Assembly (NCBI GenBank): GCA_965220515.1
Contig: OZ244831.1
Span: forward strand, 1,302,001-1,366,000
Source: Bin127 sp965220515
GTDB lineage: Bacteria; Chloroflexota; Dehalococcoidia; Lucifugimonadales; Lucifugimonadaceae
Length of the DNA stretch: 64,000 bases
Reading direction: 5' to 3'
Each line of letters begins with the position of its first letter. Within the stretch, counting starts at the first letter, position 1. Of the stretch, positions 26,142 to 32,907 are shown one piece after another. Both the position numbers and the translations under genes were made by a program. The notes beneath the pieces are model-generated. The model was not told the origin of the DNA. It made no database searches and worked only from the letters and a program-made list of their open reading frames with translations.

Positions 26142-26155
26142 CATACGCCGTCTAA
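26133..26155 (+). pseudogene. Relic of an enolase-superfamily gene 3' end after the lipoprotein
   Basis: These 23 bases are identical to 27558-27580, the last codons of the dehydratase at 26390 (ending S-V-A-Y-A-V-stop). Here they follow the lipoprotein and supply its stop codon out of frame. Only the tail of the ancestral gene remains. Confidence 0.65.
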
Positions 26156-26162
26156 CCAACCA

Positions 26163-26248
26163 CGCCCCCTTCGCCCAAAAATGAGACACAAATAAGGGGG
26201 CGCGAGCGAACGTAGTGATGCGAGCGGGGGATGCCCGGCGGGGAAGGG
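26163..26248. repeat. 86-bp direct repeat, copy 1 (includes family B)
   Basis: These 86 bases are identical to 27655-27740. They begin CGCCCCCTTCGCCCAAAAAT, pass through the family B unit, and end CCCGGCGGGGAAGGG. The two copies bracket the dehydratase gene at 26390-27580. Confidence 0.85.
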
Positions 26249-26261
26249 AGGCAGCGATATC

Positions 26262-26303
26262 CCCTCTCCCTTGATGGGAGAGGGTTAGGGTGAGGGTGAC
26301 GGG
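26262..26303. repeat. Hairpin repeat family C, copy 1
   Basis: CCCTCTCCC, loop TTGAT, GGGAGAGGG is a perfect 9-bp stem at 26262-26284, followed by TTAGGGTGAGGGTGACGGG. Other copies: 29313 (intact), 10831 and 43906 (decayed). Confidence 0.75.
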
Positions 26304-26389
26304 GTAGACATGGGGCAGGGCAAATCATAGTCCATCATTCAAATCACAATAATCACAGTTCAAACGACAACGCAAACCCCGATCAACGA

Positions 26390-27580
26390 ATGAAAATCGC
26401 AAAAGTCGAATCTATGCTCCTCGGCGGTGCCGACGGATCACCCGGAAACCACCATGTAGTCCGGATCTGGACCGACGACGGCACCTACGGCGTCGGCGAA
26501 TCCTCATGCTGGGCCTACTCAGCCGCCACCGACGCAATCGCCAAGAAACTAGGCGACTACCTCGTCGGCAAAGACCCCTCACGCATCGAGCACCACTGGC
26601 AATACATGTACCGTATGGGACCCTTCCGCGGCTCCGCTCTCTCCGGTGCCATCAGCGCCATCGACATCGCACTCTGGGACATCAAAGGCAAGCGCTTTCA
26701 GGTCCCCGTCTGGGACCTCCTCGGCGGAAATACCCGTGACAAAATCAGGCTCCACCTCCTGATGGGCCCCAAAAATCCATCCGAACTCACCCACCCTTAC
26801 GACCGAAGCGACGAAGCGCAATCGTTCTACGAAGCATCAAAGGAAGCTGCCGAAGAAGGCTGGACAGCCATCAAGACCGACCCGCTGCCCAACGGCTTCG
26901 AGTCCATGACCCTCGAACGACTCATCTCCGACACCGTAGACAACGTCGCCGCTATGCGCGAAGGCGCCGGCAAAGACGTCGACATCATTCTCGAAATCCA
27001 TCGGAAACTCACCCCGATGAACGCCCTCGCCCTCGCCCAAGAGGTAGATCAGTTCCGGCCATTGTTCTACGAAGATCCCATCCAGATCGACAGCGTGATT
27101 CTCCAAGGCAGCATCGCGCAGCGCACCACCAACCCAGTCGCAAACGGCGAACGAGTCCACAACATCTGGGAGTTCCGCGACATGCTCGAAGCCGGCGGAC
27201 CCCAATACGTCCGACCCGACATCGGCCTCGGCGGCGGAATAACCCACGTCAAGAAAATCGCCGCCTTAGCGGAGTCCTATCATTCCGCACTGTGCACCCA
27301 CAACGCCCTCGGCCCCATCACAACCTCCGCCGCCATCCAAGTCGACGCCTCCATACCCAACTTCGTAACCCAAGAATACGGCCTCGGAGACGAACACCCC
27401 GCCAACGCCCTCTTCATAAACCACCACAAACGCCAAGGCGGCTACATGCTCCTACCCGACACCCCTGGCATCGGGATAGAAATCGACGAAAACCTCCTAA
27501 AAATAGCCAAAACCACCTACCAACCCCGCAACTGGCCCATGCCCACCCAAACCGACGGCTCAGTAGCATACGCCGTCTAA
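26390..27580 (+). CDS. Enolase-superfamily dehydratase, galactonate/mannonate-dehydratase-like (tandem copy 1)
   Basis: A 396-residue protein with the two-domain enolase-superfamily layout. Candidate metal ligands are E202 (IILEIHRK), E228 (LFYEDPI) and E254 (ANGERVH). H204 sits two residues after the first ligand, and H304 (LCTHNALGP) is the expected barrel-end histidine. The lysine of AIKTDPLPNGF is at about 162. First ligand followed by x-His, then Y-E-D-P and G-E-R, fits the D-mannonate/D-galactonate dehydratase group, although that group usually has Asp at the first ligand. Substrate remains open. It is a tandem paralogue of the gene at 28076 and is bracketed by exact 86-bp repeats, evidence of recent segmental duplication. 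A 22-bp shared element lies 26 bp before its start. Confidence 0.88.
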   Translation: MKIAKVESMLLGGADGSPGNHHVVRIWTDDGTYGVGESSCWAYSAATDAIAKKLGDYLVGKDPSRIEHHWQYMYRMGPFRGSALSGAISAIDIALWDIKGKRFQVPVWDLLGGNTRDKIRLHLLMGPKNPSELTHPYDRSDEAQSFYEASKEAAEEGWTAIKTDPLPNGFESMTLERLISDTVDNVAAMREGAGKDVDIILEIHRKLTPMNALALAQEVDQFRPLFYEDPIQIDSVILQGSIAQRTTNPVANGERVHNIWEFRDMLEAGGPQYVRPDIGLGGGITHVKKIAALAESYHSALCTHNALGPITTSAAIQVDASIPNFVTQEYGLGDEHPANALFINHHKRQGGYMLLPDTPGIGIEIDENLLKIAKTTYQPRNWPMPTQTDGSVAYAV

Positions 27581-27634
27581 TTCGCGTCATCCCCGCGAAA
27601 GCGGTAACCCAAGGGCGGACGGGCAAACCGGTAG

Positions 27635-27655
27635 GGGCAGGTCTGTGACCTGCCC
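27635..27655. repeat. Perfect hairpin GGGCAGGTC/GACCTGCCC
   Basis: A 9-bp perfect stem with loop TGT, preceded by GGTAG. It belongs to the same architecture as 27751-27771, where the stem sequence differs but pairing is kept. Confidence 0.7.
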
Positions 27656-27740
27656 GCCCCCTTCGCCCAAAAATGAGACACAAATAAGGGGGCGCGAGCG
27701 AACGTAGTGATGCGAGCGGGGGATGCCCGGCGGGGAAGGG
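27655..27740. repeat. 86-bp direct repeat, copy 2 (includes family B)
   Basis: Identical over 86 bases to 26163-26248. It begins 75 bp after the dehydratase stop; in copy 1 the same unit begins 8 bp after the copied gene end. The extra bases here hold the hairpin at 27635 and a fragment reading CGTCATCCCCGCGAAAGCGG. Confidence 0.85.
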
Positions 27741-27750
27741 CGGACGGTAG

Positions 27751-27771
27751 GGGAGGGTCTCTGACCCTCCC
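27751..27771. repeat. Perfect hairpin GGGAGGGTC/GACCCTCCC
   Basis: A 9-bp perfect stem with loop TCT, preceded by GGTAG as in 27635-27655. Differences between the two hairpins are compensatory across the stem. Confidence 0.7.
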
Positions 27772-27772
27772 T

Positions 27773-27843
27773 CCCCCTTTTGCGTCAGCAAAAGGGGGAC
27801 GCGGAGCCCAAGAGACCGACAAAAGAACGCAGGGGGTTCATAC
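27773..27843. repeat. Hairpin repeat family A, copy 3
   Basis: A perfect 11-bp hairpin CCCCCTTTTGC, loop GTCA, GCAAAAGGGGG, then GACGCGGAGCC, an expanded middle, and the common end AACGCAGGGGGTTCATAC. Confidence 0.75.
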
Positions 27844-27908
27844 ACCCCAAAACCCCCATACATTCCTTCAATCCTTCAAATCTTTCAAATCCGGGTTCAG
27901 ACACTTCA

Positions 27909-28070
27909 CAACCCCGTCATTCCCGCGCAGGCGGGAATCCAGGGGCAGGGCAAATCACACCCCATCATTCAAAATCACCGCAATCATAGTTCAAACAACC
28001 TGCTAACATCACCACAGCCAATCACAAATTCCCCCTCCTTCAGGAGGGGGCGCAGGGGGAGGCCCTGAAA
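27909..28070. repeat. Mixed repeat stretch before the second dehydratase
   Basis: It holds the palindromic CATTCCCGCGCAGGCGGGAA unit, a 53-bp segment (about 27944-27996) that largely matches 26313-26365 before the first dehydratase, and a hairpin CCCCCTCCTTCAGGAGGGGG near 28030. No coding frame is credible. The element ending AGTTCAAAC may be a shared 5' regulatory or recombination tract. Confidence 0.6.
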
Positions 28071-28075
28071 CGAAA

Positions 28076-29281
28076 ATGCCCAACAAAACCACAATCGCAA
28101 AAGTCGAATCCATGCTCATCGGCGGATCCGACGGATCTCCCGGCGGACACCACATCGTACGAATCTGGACCGAAGACGGAACCTACGGCGTCGGACAATC
28201 CTCATGCTGGGCATACATGGAAGCCGCCGACGCCATCGCCAAAAAATGCGGCGATTACCTCGTCGGCAAAGACCCCTCCCGCATCGAGCACCACTGGCAA
28301 TACATGTACAGAATGGGACCCTTCCGCGGCTCCGCACTCTCCGGCGCCATCAGCGCCGTCGACATCGCACTCTGGGACATCAAAGGAAAGCGCCACCAAG
28401 CCCCCGTCTGGGACCTCCTCGGCGGCAACACCCGCGACAAGATCCGTCTCCACCTCCTCATGGGGCCGAGGCAAAAAACCGAACTGCCGTTTCCTCACGA
28501 CCGAGGAAAACAAGCCCACGGACTTTACGAGGCGGCGAAAGCATCAGCCGAAGAAGGCTGGACCGCCATCAAGACCGACCCGCTACCAAACGGCTTCGAG
28601 AGCATGACCCTCGAACGACTCATCGCCGACACCGTCGACAACGTCGCCGCCATGCGCGAAGGAGCCGGCAAAGACGTCGACATCATCCTCGAAATCCACC
28701 GCAAACTCACACCCATGAACGCCATCGCATTGGCGCAGGAGCTGGAGCAGTTCCACCCCCTCTTCTACGAAGACCCGATTCAGATCGACAGCATGATCCT
28801 TCAAGGCGCAATCGCCCAACGCACCGCCTTACCCCTCGCCAACGGAGAGCGCATCCACAACATCTGGGAGTTCCGTGACATGTTCCAAGGTGGCGGACCT
28901 CAGTACGTCCGACCCGACATGGGCCTCGGCGGCGGCATCACCCACGTCAAAAAAATCGCCGCACTCGCCGAGTCCTACCACTCCGCACTCGCCACCCACA
29001 ACTTCCTCGGACCCATAACCACCAACGCCGCCATCCAAGTCGACGCCTCCATACCCAACTTCGTCACCCAGGAATACTCCCTCCGAGACGAACACCCCGC
29101 CAACGCCGTATTCGTCAACAGCTACCAACGCGAAGGCGGATACATGGACCTCTCCGAAGCCCCAGGCATCGGCCTAGAAATCGACGAAGACCTCTTAGCA
29201 GTCGCCAAAACAACCTACGAAACCCGCGACCTAAACATGATCCCCATGCGAACCGACGGCTCCGTAGGCTACTCCGTTTAG
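28076..29281 (+). CDS. Enolase-superfamily dehydratase, galactonate/mannonate-dehydratase-like (tandem copy 2)
   Basis: A 401-residue close paralogue of the gene at 26390, matching it along the whole length (for example WDIKGK, HHWQYMYRMGPFRGSALSGA, IKTDPLPNGFESMTLERLI and ILEIHRKLTPMNA in both). The same ligands are kept: Glu then x-His in ILEIHRK, Glu in FYEDPIQ, Glu in ANGERIH, and His in LATHNFLGP. The main differences are a four-residue longer start, loop changes near residues 130-150 and a diverged C-terminus. Conservation of all active-site residues with loop changes suggests related but possibly distinct acid-sugar substrates. Upstream lies 500 bp of repeats; a short hairpin precedes its start by about 30 bp. 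Confidence 0.88.
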   Translation: MPNKTTIAKVESMLIGGSDGSPGGHHIVRIWTEDGTYGVGQSSCWAYMEAADAIAKKCGDYLVGKDPSRIEHHWQYMYRMGPFRGSALSGAISAVDIALWDIKGKRHQAPVWDLLGGNTRDKIRLHLLMGPRQKTELPFPHDRGKQAHGLYEAAKASAEEGWTAIKTDPLPNGFESMTLERLIADTVDNVAAMREGAGKDVDIILEIHRKLTPMNAIALAQELEQFHPLFYEDPIQIDSMILQGAIAQRTALPLANGERIHNIWEFRDMFQGGGPQYVRPDMGLGGGITHVKKIAALAESYHSALATHNFLGPITTNAAIQVDASIPNFVTQEYSLRDEHPANAVFVNSYQREGGYMDLSEAPGIGLEIDEDLLAVAKTTYETRDLNMIPMRTDGSVGYSV

Positions 29282-29312
29282 CTATCCCCTTCGCGAAGCG
29301 AGAACGCATGTC

Positions 29313-29350
29313 CCCTCTCCCTCGATGGGAGAGGGCTAGGGTGAGGGTGA
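29313..29350. repeat. Hairpin repeat family C, copy 2
   Basis: CCCTCTCCC, loop TCGAT, GGGAGAGGG (29313-29335) followed by CTAGGGTGAGGGTGA. It matches 26262-26303 except for the loop and one tail base. Confidence 0.75.
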
Positions 29351-29370
29351 AACCGCCCCTTTCGCACTAC

Positions 29371-29414
29371 CTTCCCCTTCCCCTCTGGGGGAAGTGCCGA
29401 AGGCGATGGGGGTC
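29371..29414. repeat. Repeat family D, intergenic copy
   Basis: CTTCCCCTTCCCCTCTGGGG followed by GAAGTGCCGAAGGCGATGGG. The inner CTTCCCC and GGGGAAG arms pair around TCTG. The same unit is embedded in mfd at 16811. A partial family B unit follows directly (GCGCAGCGAGCAGCG, ATGCCCGGGACAGG). Confidence 0.7.
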
Positions 29415-29494
29415 CCAAGCGCAGCGAGCAGCGTATGCCCGGGACAGGGCAGGAATGACGGCATCGTCGCCTCGATGACGAAACACCAGTCAAG

Positions 29495-30499
29495 ATGAGA
29501 ACCCGCATGTACGCCCGCATCTCAGCGTCCATCGTTTCTCTCGTTGTGCTCACGCTCGCATCCATCGCCTGCAACGACGGGCAACCGACACCCGCGCAGA
29601 CCCCCACACCCGAGTACCTAACCCAAGAGATACCGCCGTGCACGCCCATCTCCAGTTCATCAGTGGACCCTTGCGACCCCGATGCGCCGCCGTTTGCAGG
29701 CGGCATCGGGCAGAGCTCGCCCGACTTGGGCGCCGCGCCGCGGAGCCTGCGCGAAATGTTGAATGGCAGTACCACGCCGCCAGCGTGGGTGCCCCACTTA
29801 GTGCTGCGCGGCGCTTATCTCCCCGGCACCGTGCGCTGCACCGCCGCGGATGTGTTCAGACCGCCGGTATATCTGAGCGATGAGTTCGGTTTTGGCACCC
29901 CGCCCCGCGGTTTCAAGTGTTACGCCGATGTGCGCGCTGGCGCGTACGTCGTCGGATCTGGCCCGTCCATCTTGACGGTGCTGTTGTTCCACTACATCTA
30001 TTGGGACGGCGACTACGCGCCCGATGCCGAGAGCGGCCAGACGGAGCAGGATGTCGTGGAAGAGTTGAGGCTGCAGTTCCAGGCCGACATCGACGAGGCG
30101 TTCTCCGGTCGCGAGCACATCATTTTCCTCGGCCCACCCGTCGATCTGTCGTCGGAGGCATGGCAGGTCGTGGGCTTCTGGGACGTACTGCGCAAGGCGG
30201 ACGGCACCGTGATCGCCGCCCATCCCAATCGATCCCTTTGGGCGAGCGTCAAACCCGACGAGTACGAGACCCATCTCGCCATGCTGGAGATGGAGCTCCC
30301 CGCCTTCACGCAGGCAGTCACGGCGGCGCACCAAGCACGCGTCACCGAGTACGAGGGGCGCATCGGTGCAGACGAAAGCCTGCCCATGCTGGTCACCGAC
30401 GCCAACCAGCTCCGCCAGTACTTCATCGAGGTCGGCGCATACGACCACCCGGACGGCCCTCCCGCGCAACCACCTCCGCCGGCGCAATCTCCTCCCTGA
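29495..30499 (+). CDS. Lipoprotein of unknown function
   Basis: A 334-residue protein with a lipoprotein signal peptide (SIVSLVVLTLASIACNDG, lipobox ASIAC) and a Pro/Thr-rich linker. The large mature domain has paired cysteines (PPCTPIS, VDPCDPD, TVRCTAAD, FKCYADV) that suggest disulfides outside the cytoplasm. I do not recognise the fold. Segments such as SGPSILTVLLFHYIYWDGDY and EHIIFLGPPVDLSSEAWQV look like a folded alpha/beta core. The C-terminus (PPAQPPPPAQSPP) is read from sequence that on the other strand resembles a methylase relic, so the original end may be lost. Met5 is an alternative start. Long antisense frames here lack recognisable content. Confidence 0.75.
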   Translation: MRTRMYARISASIVSLVVLTLASIACNDGQPTPAQTPTPEYLTQEIPPCTPISSSSVDPCDPDAPPFAGGIGQSSPDLGAAPRSLREMLNGSTTPPAWVPHLVLRGAYLPGTVRCTAADVFRPPVYLSDEFGFGTPPRGFKCYADVRAGAYVVGSGPSILTVLLFHYIYWDGDYAPDAESGQTEQDVVEELRLQFQADIDEAFSGREHIIFLGPPVDLSSEAWQVVGFWDVLRKADGTVIAAHPNRSLWASVKPDEYETHLAMLEMELPAFTQAVTAAHQARVTEYEGRIGADESLPMLVTDANQLRQYFIEVGAYDHPDGPPAQPPPPAQSPP

Positions 30500-30644
30500 T
30501 ATCACTCGACTCCACCAGCCCCGTCCGTCCCAAAAACTCCCGAATCCCAGACGTGATATTCGCCTCTGCATGCAAGTCATCATGCCGCCGCAAAAGCTCC
30601 GCGGCAATATCCCTACATTCCGGATCGTCGTGTCGAATCACCAT
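30471..30644 (-). pseudogene. N-terminal relic of an N6-adenine DNA methylase-type gene
   Basis: On the minus strand from an ATG at 30644 the frame reads RDIAAELLRRHDDLHAEANI then TSGIREFLGRTGLVESSDIR and EEIAPAE. This resembles the N-terminal segment of type IIG/BREX-like methylases and related defence proteins (helix, then A-N-I-T-S-x-[IV]-R-x-F-L, then E-E-x-x-P-x). Similarity ends at about 30471, where the frame runs antisense through the lipoprotein's end. Only about 58 codons remain and no catalytic motif is present. The assignment is from memory of the motif and needs a search. Confidence 0.45.
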
Positions 30645-30840
30645 CCCTGAATCCCCGTAATCCGCGGTTCAAACAAATTCCAAACAAGTTCAAAAACTCA
30701 CCATTTCAGCCCCTCAACACCCAAAACCAAAATCCCCTCCATCCCGTCCATCCATGTAAGTCCCCGATTCAGACACCCCAAATCAGACGATTTTTCTGAA
30801 CTTGTTTTGAACTCCGTCAAAAAGCAATCATGCCGGAGTT

Positions 30841-31054
30841 TTGCCGCTAAATTGCCGCTCCAGCGGCAAGTTTGTTCTAAATTCCACTTCCAACCAACCC
30901 CCTGAATCCTACGAAAACCACCATTCCACACCCCCAAACGCCGATACCCGCTCCATCCCCCAAGCCACACCCCGAATCCCACCAAAAAACACCCCCGCCG
31001 TGATCATGCCGCTACAGCGGCATGAAGCGGCATCCCAGCGGCAATTAGCGGCAA
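30841..31054. promoter_or_regulatory. Helically phased array of octamers TTGCCGCT/AGCGGCAW upstream of the Rieske gene
   Basis: Eight copies of one octamer in two groups. Group 1: TTGCCGCT at 30841 and 30852, AGCGGCAA at 30862. Group 2: ATGCCGCT at 31006, AGCGGCAT at 31016 and 31026, AGCGGCAA at 31037 and 31047. Within groups the spacing is 10 or 11 bp, about one helical turn. Both groups contain a perfect palindrome formed by an inverted pair with a 2-bp spacer. The second group ends 107 bp before the Rieske start. Cooperative binding of a regulator on one DNA face is the likely meaning. Confidence 0.6.
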
Positions 31055-31161
31055 GATCGCGGCTATACAACGTCTCAATAACTCACCCCCAGAATCCCGA
31101 TACAATGTCTGACATCGGGGTGGATAGGCAACAGTTTTTCAGCATCACAAGGAGGGGCGGA

Positions 31162-32907
31162 ATGACCGAGAGTACTAACGGTCTATTAAGTGCAGGAACC
31201 GTCGACGATATCCGAAAACGCGGCTGCACCGTCGTCACCGGATCTGGACACACCATCGCCGTCTTTACGAAAGACGACACTTTCGCCGCCGTCGACAACC
31301 GATGTCCGCACATGGGCTTCCCCCTAGACCGCGGAACCGTCAAAAACGGCATCCTAACCTGCCACTGGCATCACGCCCGCTTCGACCTCGCAAGCGGAGG
31401 AACCTTCGACCCCTTCGCCGATGACGTCCGATCATTCCCCGTAACAATCATCGACAACACCGTCTACATCGACCCGAATCCGCCCGAACAAGACCCCGTC
31501 GAACGCTGGTCAAAACGCCTAAACGAGGGCATGGAGGACAATATCAGGCTAGTCATCGCCAAATCCGTCCTCGGACTCAACTCATCACATGCCGACTACC
31601 GCACCCCATTAACCATCGGCGCTAAGTTCGGTACCACCTATTCCAACGACGGCTGGGGCCCCGCCCTCAGCATGCTCACCAGCACCGCAAACTTCCTCCA
31701 TCTCCTGCGCCCCGAAGACCAACCACGAGCCCTCTACCAAGGTCTCCGCCAAGTCGCATCCGAATGCGCCGGACGCCCGCCGCGATTCGTCGTCGAACCA
31801 CTCCCAACCGGCGAAACCCGACCAGAAATCTTTAAGCAATGGTTCAGAGACTTCATCGAAGTCCGCGACACCGACGGCGCGGAACGCGTCCTGCGAACCG
31901 CCATCGACCTCGATTTACCCCAGCGCGACATCCACGACATCATCTTCGCCGCCGCCACCGATCGCATCTACATCGATGCCGGCCACGTCGTCGATTTCTG
32001 CAACAAAGCCTTCGAACTCCTCGACCACATCGGTTGGGAGCACGCGGCGCAAGTCCTAACCTCCCTCGTCAGAGGCATGGCCACCGCCCGCCGCAGCGAA
32101 GAACTGAACTCATGGCGAAACCCAATCGACCTCGTTTCATTAGTTTGGGAAGCCCGCAACGCGCTGCCGAAACTGTGGGAACAAAGTGCGAGCATCCGAG
32201 GCACGTGGACCGATCACGACAACCTCCCAGAAACGATCCTAGGCGACGATCCGTACATAACAATCGCGTCAATCAACGAAGCCATCCGTAACGGAGCAAC
32301 CGCCGAGCAACTTGGTGGCAAGGTCGCATATGCAGCGTTTCTCCGCATGGCGCGATTCCACACTTCGAACGAATTCGGAGATTGGGACACCGTCCACAAC
32401 ACGCTCACCGCGGCCAATGCACTCCATCAAGCACTCGAACGCGCACCTTCGATAGAACTCCTACGCGCCGTGTTCGACACCGCCATGAGCATCTACCTCG
32501 ATCGATTCCTCAACATGCCGCCGCAACGCATTCCGGCGCCCTCATCCAATGGAACGACCAACAACTTGCCGCGAGAGCTCCTCAATGCGATGAACTCTCA
32601 ACAACAGGTCGAGCAATCCGCAAGACTCGTCACGGACTTCGTCGCCAACGCTTCAGAACCAGATGACATTATGCCCACGCTAGCACACGCGATGCTTCGC
32701 GAAGACTCCTCGTTCCACCATTTCCAAATCGTTGACGCAGCCATCAAACAATACCAACACCGAAAACCGAACCCTTCGGCCCGCCACTCGCTCGTCGCCA
32801 TGGCACGTTTCCTAGCTGCTCACTATCCGACACCCAGATCCGTCAACCAGACATACAACATCGCTGTCCGACTTCAGCGCGGCGACGAAATCTTCAGCGA
32901 GGATTAA
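31162..32907 (+). CDS. Rieske [2Fe-2S] domain fused to a large helical domain
   Basis: 581 residues from the ATG at 31162, chosen because AAGGAGG lies 6-7 bp before it; the open frame extends 107 codons further upstream through low-complexity sequence that is not protein-like. The Rieske domain occupies about residues 5-110, with cluster ligands C48-P-H50 (NRCPHMGFPLDRG) and C67-H-W-H70 (ILTCHWHHARFDLASGG). The remaining about 460 residues are helix-rich and carry no recognised oxygenase iron site (no D-x2-H-x4-H). It could be an electron-transfer protein or a nonheme enzyme of unknown type. It converges on the glycosidase-like gene with 4 bp overlap. Confidence 0.85.
   Translation: MTESTNGLLSAGTVDDIRKRGCTVVTGSGHTIAVFTKDDTFAAVDNRCPHMGFPLDRGTVKNGILTCHWHHARFDLASGGTFDPFADDVRSFPVTIIDNTVYIDPNPPEQDPVERWSKRLNEGMEDNIRLVIAKSVLGLNSSHADYRTPLTIGAKFGTTYSNDGWGPALSMLTSTANFLHLLRPEDQPRALYQGLRQVASECAGRPPRFVVEPLPTGETRPEIFKQWFRDFIEVRDTDGAERVLRTAIDLDLPQRDIHDIIFAAATDRIYIDAGHVVDFCNKAFELLDHIGWEHAAQVLTSLVRGMATARRSEELNSWRNPIDLVSLVWEARNALPKLWEQSASIRGTWTDHDNLPETILGDDPYITIASINEAIRNGATAEQLGGKVAYAAFLRMARFHTSNEFGDWDTVHNTLTAANALHQALERAPSIELLRAVFDTAMSIYLDRFLNMPPQRIPAPSSNGTTNNLPRELLNAMNSQQQVEQSARLVTDFVANASEPDDIMPTLAHAMLREDSSFHHFQIVDAAIKQYQHRKPNPSARHSLVAMARFLAAHYPTPRSVNQTYNIAVRLQRGDEIFSED

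Noticed and set aside
29798..30607. 269-codon minus-strand frame opposite the second lipoprotein
   Set aside because: No motif or signal; the plus-strand frame has a lipobox and disulfide-like cysteines. Only the end beyond 30471 was kept, as a methylase relic.
30841..31054. CRISPR array
   Set aside because: Units are 8 bp with 10-11 bp steps, in both orientations, without spacers of CRISPR length or cas genes.
30841..31161. Long N-terminal extension of the Rieske protein
   Set aside because: The upstream codons are low-complexity and run through the octamer array. AAGGAGG immediately before 31162 fixes the start.
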